Assembly (NCBI RefSeq): GCF_019578655.1
Contig: NC_063256.1
Coordinates: 24,662,342-24,726,341 of the forward strand
Direction: 5' to 3'
Source of the DNA: Ricinus communis
Lineage: Eukaryota > Streptophyta > Magnoliopsida > Malpighiales > Euphorbiaceae
Length of the DNA stretch: 64,000 bases
The notes below the pieces were generated by a model. It ran no database searches, was not told where the DNA came from, and saw only the letters and a program-made list of their open reading frames with translations. The position numbers were made by a program, and so were the translations under genes. Shown piece after piece: positions 11,163 to 23,509 of this stretch; within the stretch, counting starts at the first letter, position 1; each line of letters starts with the position of its first letter.

Positions 11163-11305
11163 ACTTTTATGTGAACTAGAGTGAATTTGTGTTTGTGTTA
11201 ATCTAGCCATTTTTTGTTTGTCTTTTCATTTTTTTTATATATATTCTTTATTATTGTATTTATTCTTGTGTTCTTTAGTTGCTGCCTTTCCATTCCAGGT
11301 AGTTT

Positions 11306-12780
11306 ATGACCAGAAGCTCTAATCCTACTCCTGTATACCCTCTTGCTGAACCAGAGCAAACCCTCCATTTGTTGAGGAAGCATATGCGAGAAGAAGAGGA
11401 GGCATAGATAGAGTTTGAAGCCCTTGTGAATAGACCAGCAAGGATGGAGACAACAATCGAGCTGCGGATGAAGCTAGGACAATGTACGAGTTTGCTAGAC
11501 TTTCTCTTGAGGGGACATAGTTGAGTATATTACGACCACCTGTAGTGGCCAACAACTTCGAAGTAAAGCCAAACGTGAGACAGATGGTGCAAAAAAGTGT
11601 GCAATTTGGGGGACTGCCAAGCAAGGACCCAAATGCTCAGATCGCCAACTTCTTGGGGATCTGCGACACCTTCAAGATAAATGGAACAACTGATGATGCC
11701 ATTTGGCTGAGGCTGTTTCCTTTTTCTCCGAGGGACCGAGCGAAAAGATGGTTGCAGTCATTCCCAGCCAACACTATTACGACATGGAGATCGTTGGTTG
11801 AAAATTTTTTATATAAGTACATTCCTCCAGCTAAAACTACTAAATTGAGAAATGATATATCTTCTATTGTGCAGTTCGATGACGAGAGCATATACGATGC
11901 TTGGGAGAGGTACAAAGATTTGTTCTAATGCTGCCCGCACCACGGACTACCAGTATGGATGCAGGTCCAGACCTTCTACAGCAGTTTGAACCTTGCTACT
12001 AGGCAGATCGTAGACGCTGCAGCAGGTGGGGCCCTGAACAGTAAGACGCCATAGCAGGCACAAAATCTGATAGAGGAGATAGCCATGAATAACTACCAGT
12101 GGCAATACTCTAGGAGTCGGCTAGTCAAGTAAGGAGTAGTCAACCAGCTAGACTCCATAGTAGCTTTGGCAGCTCAAGTGGAGCTTCTGACTAAGAAGTT
12201 AGACTAGCTTCAAATATCGGTTTATGCAGCTCAGATAAGCTGCGAGTTTTGCGGTGGCCCGCACTGTGGTGCAAACTGTAATGTGGGAGATATTTTTTCT
12301 TCAACTTCTATTATTTCTACTAACCTTGAACAGGTAGACTACATGAGTAATGCACCTAGACAGTAGAACAACCCATACAACAATACATACAACCTATACA
12401 TCAATACATACAACCCCAGTTGGCATAATCAAAACTTCAGTTGGAGAAACAACAATGCCCAGGGTCCACCAGGCATTCAGAGACTACATCAGCAGCCACC
12501 ACAGCAGCAGTAGTAGGCTGGACCATCATAGCTTCCTCCACCAGTCGAGAAGAAATCTAACTTGGAGGAGCTGATGATGAAGTTTGTCACGTCAATAGAG
12601 ACGAGGTTCCAGTAGATCGACAGTGCTCTTAGAAATCAGCAGGCGTCCATTCAGAACTTGGAGAGTAAGATTGGGCAGATTTCTAAGATGCTGTCTGAGA
12701 GGCAACAAGGATCTCTCCCCAGCACAATAGAGTCAAACCCAAGGAAGCATTGCAAGGCTATCATCTTGCAATCAGGTAAG
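11306..12780 (+). pseudogene. gag: Element C gag (Athila), with many TAG stops
   Basis: ATG at 11306 follows a CAG-GTAGT leader. A one-base deletion between 11446 and 11467 separates the N-terminal start from the capsid frame, which is open from 11521 to 11928. The capsid words [19 protein letters not shown] and [10 protein letters not shown] are present, then [17 protein letters not shown]. The nucleocapsid has a complete knuckle C-x2-C-x3-H-x4-C (CEFCGGPHCGANC, about 12241-12279). It ends at the LQSGK word near 12777. In-frame stops are mostly TAG at Gln positions, for example 12205-12207 and 12613-12615, where copy E has CAA or CAG. It is clearly non-functional. Confidence 0.87.
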
Positions 12781-14492
12781 TAGTTATCTAGCTCTTTACC
12801 ATTAGCTGATGATGATGATGTCTCCATGTAGGATAAGCCAGCTAGGAAGGAGCCTGAGCCTAAGGCGATAGAAGTAGAGAAGGTGGAAGACAGGTAGAAG
12901 AGCCCTGTGAGAAAGGACCAGCCACTAGTCCCCTACCCTGCTCGACTTAAGCAGGAGAAGGTTGATAAGCAGTTTGGTAAGTTTCTTGACTTGTTTAAAT
13001 AATTGTGTATTAACCTACCTTTTGTTGAAGCTATTTCGCAGATGTCAAAGTATGCCAAGTTCTTAAAGGAAATCTTGACTAATAAAAGGAAGCTAGAGGA
13101 TATGGGACTAGTGACTCTGAATGAGGAGTGTTTAGCTATTCTTCAGGAAAAGCTACCACTCAAAAGGAGAGATCCAAGGAGTTTTACTGTTCCCCGCATT
13201 ATTGGCGATTTGCCTATTAGTGGTGCATTAGCTGATTTAGGAGCTAGTATTAATTTGATGCCCACTAGTTTGTTTGATAAGTTAGGTTTGAGTGAACTAG
13301 AGTGAATTTGTGTTTGATAAGTTAGCTGATAGGACTGTTAAGATTCTTAGGGGTATTATTGAAGATGTGCTTCTTAAGGTAGACAAGTTCATTTTTCCTG
13401 TTGATTTTGTAGTTATGGACATGGAAGGTAAGAGTATTGTGCCTTTGATCCTAGGTAGACCTTTTCTTGCAACATCTAGGGCTGTTATAGATGTTTGTGA
13501 TGGAAAGCTTCAGCTTAAGGTAGATGATGAGACCATTACCTTCGACTTAGCTACTACTATGAGACATTCTTTAGACCATGATGATGCTGTGTTTTCTATT
13601 GATATTCTGGATGATGTGGTTGAGTCTCATTTATAGGAAATATTGCGTGATAATCCTTTGTAGGTAGCATTGTAAGGAGATGAGGAGGAGCTATCCAACG
13701 ACCAAGTGTTGGAGCAGCTCGCTAGTTTGTTGGCTACTGAGCCTAGCTATTCTACTGACCCTTTTCTTTCTCTTGACAAGTTTAGAAGTGCAGAAAGTAA
13801 AGTCTTCTTTCGAGGACCCCCTGGCCTTAAAATTGAAGGAGTTACCTAAGCACTTGAGCTATGGATTCTTGGGTGAGGAAGAAAAGTTGCCTGTGATTAT
13901 TGCAGCAGATTTGACACCTGAGGAGCGAGCAAAAACTCTAGACTCGCTCAAGAGGTATAAGAAGGCCTTTGCCTACAAGATTGCTGATATTCCCGGGATC
14001 AACCCTAGTTTCTGTTCTCACAAGATTCTTATGGAGGATAGCTATAGACCAGTAGTTCAGCCCCAGAGGCGGCTTAACCCGAACATGAAGGAAGTAGTGA
14101 AAAAGGAGGTAATTAAGCTCCTTGATGCAGGTTTGATTTATCCTATTTCTGACAGTTCTTGGGTGAGCCCTGTGCAGGTTGTGCCGAAGAAAGGAGGCAT
14201 GACAGTAATTCGCAATGAGAAGGATGAGCTGATACCCAAACAGACGATTATAAGATTCTGAGTTTGCATTGATTACAGGAGGCATAATGATGCAACTCGG
14301 ATAGGATCACTTCCCTCTTCTTTTCATTGATCAGATGTTGGAAATATTGGCAGGGCATATTTTTATTGTTTCCTTGATGGTTTTTCAAGATATTTTCATA
14401 TTCCAATTGCACCTGAAGACAAAGAGAAGATGACTTTCACCTGCCCCAACGGGCTTATAGACGGATGCCTTTTGGTCTATGAAATGCGCTAG
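12781..14492 (+). pseudogene. pol: Element C protease and start of reverse transcriptase, truncated
   Basis: The Athila protease runs from about 13003 to 13600. ALADLGASINLMP with its Asp is intact near 13230-13265, and [11 protein letters not shown] near 13446. Around 13289-13320 the normal sequence is replaced by a filler resembling the element leader, causing a stop. The protease-RT linker and RT N-terminus follow (13680-14261; word LPVIIAADLTPEE near 13890). An in-frame TGA at 14259-14261 precedes the CIDYRR motif. RT blocks up to about 14480 are recognisable but frameshifted. The gene is cut at 14492 by B1; the catalytic FMDD box and everything after are missing. Confidence 0.85.
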
Positions 14493-15852
14493 TGATGTGT
14501 GCTACTTGTGTTAGCTACAATCTAAGGCAGTGTACCTATCGATGCAGTCTAGCACTAATGGCGAGTATCAAGGTCGTATTCCTCGGGAAAGTGAAAGCCC
14601 AGAGTTACTCCTTTGTTATTTGTTATATTAACCTAAAATGAGTGATGAATACTTTCTAAACTAACTAATAGCTACAAGTTAATTTTTAAGGGAGATGCAG
14701 GAGAAATTGATAACTAAACAAACAAGACAAGAAAGCAAACCCAAAGGGAACCTAAACTAGTTGGCAATCAAACAACAGATAAAGGATTGGTGAGTCTAAT
14801 TATGCTACCCGTGGACAAATTCTTAACCGAATTCGGTTTCTCTCTCGAGATAACCGAATTCCTAAATCTAATAACCTAAAGTTGGAATCTCTTCCTAACG
14901 ATTGATTCTTAATCCGGCTAGTTAATTATCCTTATCTCTCAGCGATTATTAACCAGTTCTTGCTATTCAAAATTCCAATTGCTAAATGGACTTCTCAATC
15001 ACACAAAGCAATCTAAACACACAATTCACAATGTCTCATGAATGATGCATTATCTTATTAATACTGAAAGCAAAAAGAATACAAAACTAACCCAAACAAT
15101 CCAACAATATAATAATAAGCCAACATAGTAAAGAAATCCCAATGGATTTATTCAATCTAGCTAATCATGTTCATTATCAAAATACACAAGAATTCAATTA
15201 CAACAATGAGTAAAGGTAGAGAAAACTCGATTACACCCTTGGATGAGAGTAAACAGCCCCAATTCCTCTTGCTCGATTTGAAAACCAATCAACGAACCTT
15301 GCCCAATCTTCAATCCTTGAAGGGAATCCGATTGAAACCTTCATCCAAGTGTCCTTTTCCCTTGGTTTCAGCTCAGAAAACCCTTAGGGAGATAAAAGTT
15401 AGGGTTTGGGACGTTCTCCCCCCGCTCTCCTTTTTTCTTTCCTCTCTTCTTTCTTTTAACTAATTCCCCCTATCGTCACAACACCTGTTGGTGATATTCT
15501 AACTTGGTGGTGTTTATGCCCGTGTTACTCTCTGTGGCCGTGCTCCCTAAAACTTCTGTTTCTTTGATGTTTGAAGTACCAACACGGCCGTGTTGGTGCA
15601 CGTGTTGGGAACACGGCCAGTGTTGAAACCAACAATGCCATGTTCAGCTTCCTCTTGCTCGTACTTAGCTTGTTTCGGCAGCTTCGGCGTCCAATTATGC
15701 TCTAATTCTTCCCTTTATCATCCTTTGACTTCTTTTGGACCTAATGCACACAAACAGACGCATAGGGTGAGTGTTGGGACCAATTCATATCCAAATGTCC
15801 ATAAAATCAATCTTAAAAACCCCATTTAGATGTGTGTATTTTATGCACATCA
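14493..15852 (-). repeat. 3' LTR of B1
   Basis: 1360 bp. The plus strand runs TGATGTGTGCTACTTG to TTATGCACATCA, so the termini form an extended inverted repeat. The U3 includes the perfect 20-base palindrome ACCAACACGGCCGTGTTGGT at 15578-15597. Compared with 18748-20190 it lacks a short segment near 14910. Confidence 0.88.
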
Positions 15853-17400
15853 AATAACCCCACACTTAGCTCATTGCTTGTCCTCAAGCAATCAAAAGTA
15901 AAATAAGGAAAATAAACCACTAAGGAACAATACTTAAACTGACAAACAAGCTAGAGAGCTCCTGCACATATCCTTAACAAGCGTAAGTAAAACAAAAAGA
16001 AACGAAGCAATCAATTCAAGTATCACAACCAAGATGCCAATAATTCATAAAATACTGTCTCAACAAAATTATTCAGAACCAACTCCTCGCCAGATTCACT
16101 CTAAGTCACTCATAGTGTTTAAAGGGTAGTGTTTAATCGCTCAATGCATCAACTACTGCCTTACTTACTATATGCTTGCTCTTAAATCCTACTCCTACCA
16201 CTTATGGAGAGTCAACAACCATGTCAAGAGGTCTTTATAAGGGTTGTAATAGGGATTAGGTAGGGGTAGGTAAATTTGATAAGATGTTGAAGCTATAGTG
16301 TTCTGCAATGAAATACATGACATGCACACAAGTCACAATAATCATAAGGGGTAAACAATGGATAGTAGTCCAAGGTGGGAAATAGGAATCAAGTCAAAAT
16401 GTTTAGCTCACTTATTTTCTTTCTTTTCATCATCTTTCCTTCTTATTCTTCTTTCTTTTTTCTTTCTTTTTTCTTTTTTCATAAGGGAAGAACATTCACA
16501 TAATAGAGTGAATTTCTTTTTGGATTGAAGTAAGCTGCTACAAGATTCCAAAGCTATTCCCAAGGCAAAAATTCCCAATAAAAATAACTCATGTGCAAAA
16601 TCATAACCCAAAGCAGAATAAAACTAAGTGGCAATGAAATATGATAGAAAATGGTGAAAGAGGGGGTTATCTACAGAATCAATAAATGAATGAAGGCTAT
16701 TTGGCTAAAATGAAAAACCTAAGTGCCTTTGTCATACCAAAGTGTTAAACTCTCCTTGTGGCCCTCATAAGCATTACCGAGCAAGTTCTAAAAGTAAAGA
16801 CAGCAATTGGCACTCTCAACAATAAATAAATACAAGCATATAAAGTGTATGCTTACAATTTAGGCTCAATTTCTCACAAGTGTGCTTTTGAGTAGGTTCC
16901 AAACAAAAATCATCAAAACAGAACTAAATAAACCAAAGCATCTTAGTGCAAAACTCAAACTAATTATCTTACATTCTTTCGCAAAACTCAACACTATCAG
17001 TTTTACCCGATCACATGGATATAAACAGGATTGCAAAAGCAAGTCAACAGTAAGAGCATAGAAACAAAGTGAAAAATTTTCAAATTTTACAAAAAATTGC
17101 ACAAAGAATAAACAAATAACTGAGAAAAAACTAAAGGAGAAAAAACTAAGGACACACTGTCCCCAGTGTACAAAATATAAGAAATCAAAAAGGAGAAAAA
17201 ACTAATACTGCCCTGACTATAGCTCCGGAGTGAAAAGAGTTGCATGAGCAGGTATATCAGGGCGTTGGCTAGTCTGTGGTAGAGAAGTGGCTACAAATAA
17301 TAAAATAAAGACTTAAAATTGAACTAAAACAAAAATTAAATAAAATATGAAAACTAAAACTAATAAAATGTTTCAAAACAAAAGTTTAAAATATTAGAGA
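15853..17400 (-). other. B1 3' untranslated region
   Basis: The terminal polypurine tract reads CTAAGTGTGGGGTTATT on the minus strand (15853-15869). The central tract seen in B2, B3 and B4 is reduced here: the GGACACACTGTCC hairpin word remains near 17152-17164, but the adjoining GGGG tract is lost. There is no credible gene; T-rich frames on either strand are compositional. Confidence 0.65.
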
Positions 17401-18588
17401 TTAAAGATAAAAATTGGGGTGCTTCCCAAAAGCCTTCTTTTTGATGTGTTGAGTCTTCTTAGCTGGACTCATAGTGAAAAGCAAACGGGCGTGATCGATG
17501 ACCATCCATCCTTCTTCTAAGGAAATGGCTTCAAGTATCCGCTTAAAGGGATAATCGTCGACTTCCTCTTCTCGACTGTCAAGCAAGCTGCCAGTATGAT
17601 GGGCAAAACTCGCTCCTCGTATAATTGAACGTAGTCATGAGGCTGTAGGGGCTCTTCCAATTTGAAAGTTGGAGTTTCATTAATTGGAAGGATCGATGGT
17701 TGGGCAATTTCTTCAGGAGTGTCGATGATTTTCTTCGGTCCTTGGCTTGGTTCACTTGCTAGAAGAAACTCGAGCTCCTCCAGGACTTCTTTATTGGATA
17801 ACTCGTGCTTATCTTCCATCATCGAAGGGACTTGTGGAAAATCTACCAACAATTCCTCTAACTGCAACTCAGCATCATCAATTGTACATTCTTGTTGATA
17901 GTCTTTCAGAGGAATTATGTTCGCCTCTTCCTTTTCTGGTTCCATCTCCATGTTCAAGAAATCGTCCTGCACAGAAGCATCATCGTCAAACATAGTAGAT
18001 AAACCAGAAAAATTCTCACCTTAACACAAAGTGATGGCGCTTAAGTGTTCCTCGAATTCAGTAGCGTTTGATGGAGTTCCCAATGGTCTATATTCTTAAT
18101 CGTGGCTTGTTGATCTTCAAGTATCCTCTCTGTTTGTTGGAATCTATCCTCAAGACTTGCAGTAAACCTCATCATCAGCTCCTCTGACACTAACTCTTCA
18201 CCTTGAGTTGATGGTGCAAGATTAGACTGCTAAAATTCCGGTGGTTCTTGGCCATCTAAGCTCCATCCAAAGGGTGAATTAATGCTCAACTCTTGATTGT
18301 AGGTGCTTCTATACGAGTCATTTGCCTAACTTCCCGTATAATTCACCTGTTCATAGTTATAAGAACAATGAGCAACATCACTATACAATGGACAATCATT
18401 ACTCAAATGTAAACCATAACAAAATTCACAAAAGACTTGAGATGAAAGGATAGGAGTGGAGAATTGATCGGTAGTTCTGCAAAATGATTATACTCGAACT
18501 TCTAAAGATGCACGGGTATCCCAATTTTTAGCACTCTCTTGGTTCCTGATCCCATAGTCTAAAACGTGTCATACAAAGAGTTTAGCAT
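17401..18588 (-). pseudogene. B1 ORF: gag nucleocapsid fused to protease-RT linker, decayed
   Basis: The ATG (18588-18586) opens the MLNSL-type start of family B. A zinc knuckle of C-x2-C-x3-H-x4-C form is readable near 18430-18390. The coiled, Glu-rich middle and the ELSNKEVLEELEFLLASEP word (about 17800-17745) align with the linker between protease and RT in copy E. A second frame at 17586-17401 encodes a conserved basic tail containing SPAKKT. Several stops interrupt it. It has no known enzymatic domain; its likely origin is an internal deletion of gag-pol. Confidence 0.7.
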
Positions 18589-18723
18589 TGAACCTCCTTA
18601 TCATCCGCTATCTGAATCATAAACTTAACTAAATAAATATGTACAAATAAAACAGAAATAAATATAAATAAAAAAACATGACTAAATTAACAAATAGCAA
18701 ATTTCACTCTAGTTTTCAAACAT

Positions 18724-18741
18724 TCCCCGGCAACGGTGTCA
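18724..18741 (-). promoter_or_regulatory. Primer binding site of B1 (tRNA-Asp)
   Basis: The plus strand reads tccccggcaacggtgtca, the complement of the tRNA-Asp PBS with one substitution, six bases from the 5' LTR. Confidence 0.9.
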
Positions 18742-18747
18742 AAAACT

Positions 18748-20190
18748 TGATGTGTGCTACTTGTGTTAGCTACAATCTAAGGCAGTGTACCTATCGATGC
18801 AGTCTAGCACAAATGGCGAGTATCAAGGTCGTATTCCTCGGGAAAGTGAAAGCCCAGAGTTACTCCTTATTCTTTGTTATGCTAACATAAAATGAGTGAT
18901 GAATACTTTATAAACTAACTAGTAGCTACAAGCTAAATTCTAAGGGAGATGCAGGAGTAATTGATAACTAAAACAACCAAGACAAGAAAGCAAACCCAAA
19001 GGGAACCTAAACTAGTTGGCAATCAAACACAAGATAAAGGATTGGTGAGTCTAATTATGCTACCCGTGGATGAATTATTAACCGAATTCGGTTTCTCTCT
19101 CGAGATAACCGAATTCCTAAATCTAATAACCTAAAGTTGGAATCTCTTCCTAACGATTGATTCTAAAATTAGCATTAAGCTTTAATCCTCCTCTATTAAG
19201 CTTTGTTAATTCTTAATCCGGCTAGTTAATTATCCTTATCTCTAAGCAATTATTAACCAGTTCTTGCTATTCAAAATTCCAATTGCTAAATGGACTTCTC
19301 AATCACACAAAGCAATCTAAACACACAATTCACAACGTCTCATGAATGATGCATTATCTTATTAATACTGAAAGCAAAAAGAATACAAAACTAACCCAAA
19401 CAATCCAACAATATAATAATATAATAATAAGCCAACATAGTAAAGAAATCCCAATATTTATTCAATCTAGCTAATCATGTTCATTATCAAAATACACAAG
19501 AATTCAATTACAACAATGAGTAAAGGTAGAGAAAACTCGATTACACCCTTGGATGAGAGTAAACAGCCCCAATTCCTCTTGGTCGAATTGAATCGATTCT
19601 TGTTCCTCTTCCTTAATTTGAAAACCAATCAACGAACCTCGCCCAATCTTTAATCCTTAAAGGGAATCCAATTGAGACCTTGATCCAAGTCTCCTTTTCC
19701 GTTGGTTTCAGCTCAGAAAACCCTTAGGGAGATAAAAGTTAGGGTCTGGGATTTTCTCCCCCGCTCTCCTTTTCTTTCATCTTGCTCTTTCTTGTAATTA
19801 ATTCGTCCTATCGCCACCAACACGGCCTTGTTGGTGGCCGTGTTCCCAACACTGGCTGGTGTTGATGCCTGTGTTACTCTCTATGGTCGTGCTCTCTAAA
19901 ACTTCTGTTTCTTTGATGTTTGAAGCACCAACACGACCGTGTTGGTGCATGTGTTGGGAATACGGCTAGTGTTGAAACCAACATGGCCCTATTCAGATTA
20001 GGGATGCACAAACTCGACTTGTTTTGGCAACTTTGACATCCAATTCTTCCCTTTATCACTCTTTGACTTCTTTTGGACCTAAAGCACACAAACAAATGCA
20101 TAGGGTGAGTGTTGGGACCAATTCACATCCAAATGTACGTAAATTCTGCCTTAAAATCCTTATTTAGATGTGTGTATTTTACGCACATCA
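18748..20190 (-). repeat. 5' LTR of B1
   Basis: 1443 bp, with TGATGTGTGCTACTTG at 18748 and ACGCACATCA ending at 20190. The U3 palindromes at about 19815-19985 are partly decayed at CpG sites (for example ACACGACCGTGTT), unlike the intact palindrome of the left LTR. Confidence 0.88.
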
Positions 20191-20211
20191 GTTGCATCAG
20201 TAGCCCATCAA
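20191..20211 (+). mobile_element. Remnant of the 5' LTR of copy D
   Basis: GTTGCATCAGTAGCCCATCA matches the last bases of LTR-E (50639-50658) with one difference and is followed at once by a PBS. The rest of the LTR was lost at the junction with B1. Confidence 0.8.
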
Positions 20212-20216
20212 ATATT

Positions 20217-20234
20217 TGGCGCCGTTGTCGAGGA
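20217..20234 (+). promoter_or_regulatory. Primer binding site of copy D (tRNA-Asp)
   Basis: TGGCGCCGTTGTCGAGGA differs from the perfect tRNA-Asp complement at two positions, both in CpG or CCGG context. Confidence 0.88.
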
Positions 20235-20370
20235 ACTGTAACGGTGAACTAAAATGAATTATTTTTTTTGTGTTACTTTAGACATTTTTGTTTATTTATT
20301 TATTCTCTATTCTTTATTTTATTATTTTTATTGATTGATGGTTGTTTGGATTGTCGTTTTCAGGTAGTTT

Positions 20371-21924
20371 ATGACCAGGAGCTATAATCCTGATCCTATA
20401 GAACCCTTATTTGACCCGGTGCTCTCTCAGATTATTGAGACGACGTTTGTAGGCAGTTGAGGAGGAGGACAAAGTTACAGTTCAGGTTCAAAGAGCTAAC
20501 GTGATGGAGAACCACAACCCCCAGGCCGATCATGATCAAAGGACGATGTACGAGTTTGCTCGACCATCTTTGAATGGAACAAAAAAACTAGTATAGTCAG
20601 ACCTCCTATAGTGGCCAACAATTTTGAGATAAAGGCTAATGTTATCCAGATGATCCAGCAGAGTATGCAGTTTGGAGGATTGCCCAGCGAGGATCCCAAT
20701 GCACATATATCCAACTTATTAGAGATTTATGACACATTCAAGATAAATGGAACAACTGATGAGGCGAGCAGTAAGGTTAAGGAACTTGAGGGACAAAAGG
20801 TGAAATCAATCCCAATCAGGGAATATCAACCTAAGATTCCTTATTCTGCTAGAGTCAAACAAGCAGAAGTGCAAGAGCAGTTCAGTAAGTTTTTGGATAT
20901 TTTTAGACAACTGCATATTAACTTTCCTTTTATTGACGCATTGGAGCAGATGCCAAAGTATGCCAAGTTCTTAAAGGACATAAATAGCAGAAAAAGGAAG
21001 TTGGAGGAGGTAGCCTATGTGAAGCTTAACGAAGAGTGCTCAGCAGTGTTTCAGAGCAAGTTGCCAGAGAAACGTTGCGATCCAAGGAGTTTCACTATTC
21101 CTTGCACTTTGGGTAACTTGTGTGTTGATGATGCATTAGCTGATTTGGGGGCTAGCATAAATGTCATGCCCACTAGTTTGTTTAATAAGCTAGGTTTGGG
21201 GGAGGCAAAACCCACTAGGATGTACATTCAATTAGCTGACCGTTCTGCTAAGCTTCCCTAGGGGATTGTAGAGAATGTGCTAGTCAAGGTAGATAAGTTC
21301 ATATTTCCTATGGACTTTGTGGTTATCGATATGGATAATAAGCATGGTGTACTGTTGATTTCGGGGAGACCTTTCCTTGCCACGGCTAGAGCTAAAATAG
21401 ACATATTTGAGGGAAAATGAGAACTTAATGTAGGGGATGATTGTTTACTTTTAGTTTACCCCCATTTGATAGTTCTCCCACCGACCATGTTCATGCTATT
21501 TGTACTATTGATGGAATTGGTCTTGCATGTAATAAGCAACCATAAGATGTATAAATGGATGATGCTATACATGTTTCTTTTCCTATTGATATATGTTATT
21601 CATCTGAAGAAAACAACTTGTATCAATTTAAGACTTTGTGCTATGATACACCCGAGAAGGGTAGTTGCAAGTTTGTTTATGACAGGTCACTTAGCTAGGA
21701 TTTGGAGTGGATGAATGGGCATCCCAACTTGGTGCAGAGAGCACCTCCTTGGTCATCCACCGTACACATTAAACCTCTTCTTTGCACTTATATGCCTCGA
21801 GCCCCAACTTACAGTGAGCCCACCTTCTCAGTTTGCCCGCGATGCAGTAATGCTGCTGCAGAGTCGACTCGAACAAAAAAAAGCACCTTCGGGAGGCATT
21901 CCCAAATCTATTTATGCTTTTTGA
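20371..21924 (+). pseudogene. gag: Copy D gag-protease gene of the A/D non-autonomous family
   Basis: A first ATG lies at 20371 after a CAG-GTAGT leader. A second, at 20504 (MEN start), matches the start used in copy E. The capsid is cut short: after the INGTTDEA word near 20764 the frame jumps directly to the gag-protease boundary (KVKELEGQ, 20776), so most of capsid and all of nucleocapsid are deleted. The protease is readable at 20870-21400 with the active site ALADLGAS intact and a stop at 21259-21261. The tail (21466-21924) is shared with copy A and ends in the KKAPSGGIPKS word. There is no RT or integrase. Confidence 0.82.
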
Positions 21925-23296
21925 GTTCTTGGACATCTTGTATTTATATATTTATTTTTTTAGTTAGATATTTCAGTTTATTTTTAGTTTGTTTTATCTT
22001 GAGATGATTTTATTTTATTGAACCTTTTACTAGATGTTGCTTGGGATGTGTTTATTCTCGAGTTTTGCAGGAGTTAGCCTACTCGATGCTCATACGCAAT
22101 TTTGAGGACTAACATATCTTGGAGTGTTAAATCACACATCAAGGGCAGTATCCAGTAAACTATTTCTAGTTTTTATCTCTTTCTGTTATCTTGTTTTTCT
22201 TTTAGTTTTCTAGCTTTTTGTGGACTCCTATAATTTGCTTCTTTGTGCATATTTTGTCTTCCTTTTTGGAGTGCCTACCTTATTTCACACTGAGGACAGT
22301 GTTTCTCTTAAGTGTGGGGTAGGTACCTTAGTTTTGTGCAGGTACCAATTTTGTTTCTGTTGTTTTTATTTTGCTTTCATTTCCCTTATTGATTGAGTCC
22401 GTTCATTCTTACTGTCCTTATTTTGAGTTGTACTTTAATCAAGTAGTTGATAATTTTTCTCTTTTGAATGGATACCCTTATAGCTTTTATCGAATCTTGT
22501 TGAAAGAAGGCAATGAACGAATCTCTTAATTTCAATCAAGCCAGGTAAAACTGGTGTTTTTCCTTAATTTTTTCATTTTACTTTATCTTGGATATAGAAC
22601 ACTGTTAATATTGATGCTTATTATATTGTTTGATTGTTTAAACTTTGGTTTGAGAATTCATGCAATTTTAATCCACTCAAATGGTGAGGCTTTTATACTC
22701 CTTTTGTTTTTTATTAGTGAGCATTATACAGAATTTTTGTTTCTAGAACTTGCTTTGTGAGGACTTTTGAGATTACATGAATTTTTGATAGTCATGAGAT
22801 GATCTGGGCACTTAGGAATTACACAATTTGGCTAAAAGCCTAACCTTGTTTTTCCCTTAGTGAACCAATTTTGAACCGTAGCCTTTTTCTTTCATTATAA
22901 TTTACCTTTGACACTCATTTTATCACTTCTATGCATTCTACCATTCTTTCTACCATTGTTGCTGGAAATTATGTACGTTTATGCTGCATTTCATTTTGGA
23001 TCAATTTGCATATATTCACTAAGTTGCTAGATTTTTCATAGATGCTCCCTTCAATCTAAATGGTACATATTGTTTTACTACTTTTGATTGAGGCATTGTA
23101 TTGCTTCATCCTGCGTTATCTGTTGTTGCAGGAGTAGTTGAAAAAACAATTATACATATATGTATAATTTTATTTTAGTTCATTTCGAGCATCATCTTCT
23201 TATTGGAGCAACTTAGTGTTCAATTGGTACAACATTTGATCCTTGGCTATATTCTTGCATTACCTGCATAATTTTCCAGCAACTTTTGATAATTTA
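21925..23296 (+). other. Copy D 3' untranslated region
   Basis: No gene. The central polypurine-like tract AAGTGTGGGG is at 22310-22319, preceded by GAGGACAGTG. The sequence after it is collinear with the 3' region of copy A. It ends around 23285-23296, where the terminal tract and U3 are deleted and the text jumps to the distal half of the LTR. Confidence 0.65.
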
Positions 23297-23509
23297 TAAA
23301 ATCAACCTTAGAATTCCATCACTTAGGTCCCCTTTGGGTTTGTTTCTCTTGTTACGGTTGTCTTTCGATTGTTAGTTGCTGTTCATTCATTTATTTGTTT
23401 TCATAGTCATTAGTTAATTAATTTAGACTTCTCACACCTTATTTCAGACTAGATAACATAGCGAACAGTGGTATCTTTAGGTTCACCCGATCTCCAAGGA
23501 TACGACCTT
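23297..23509 (+). mobile_element. Truncated 3' LTR of copy D
   Basis: Collinear with 50374-50587 of LTR-E (words AAAATCAACCTTAG, TCCCCTTTGGGTTTG, GGATACGACCTT). The proximal U3 part is missing, and the distal end is cut at 23509 by the start of B2. Confidence 0.8.

Larger units (their letters stand above)
14493..20190 (-). mobile_element. B1: non-autonomous Athila derivative (family B)
   Basis: Minus-strand order: 5' LTR (18748-20190), PBS (18724-18741), decayed ORF (about 17401-18588), 3' untranslated region and terminal polypurine tract (15853-15869), 3' LTR (14493-15852). The five flanking bases do not match: GCTAG on the left inside RT of element C, and GTTGC on the right inside the LTR end of copy D. 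The two sides therefore belong to different host elements, suggesting ectopic recombination. No capsid, protease, RT or integrase is present. Confidence 0.85.
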
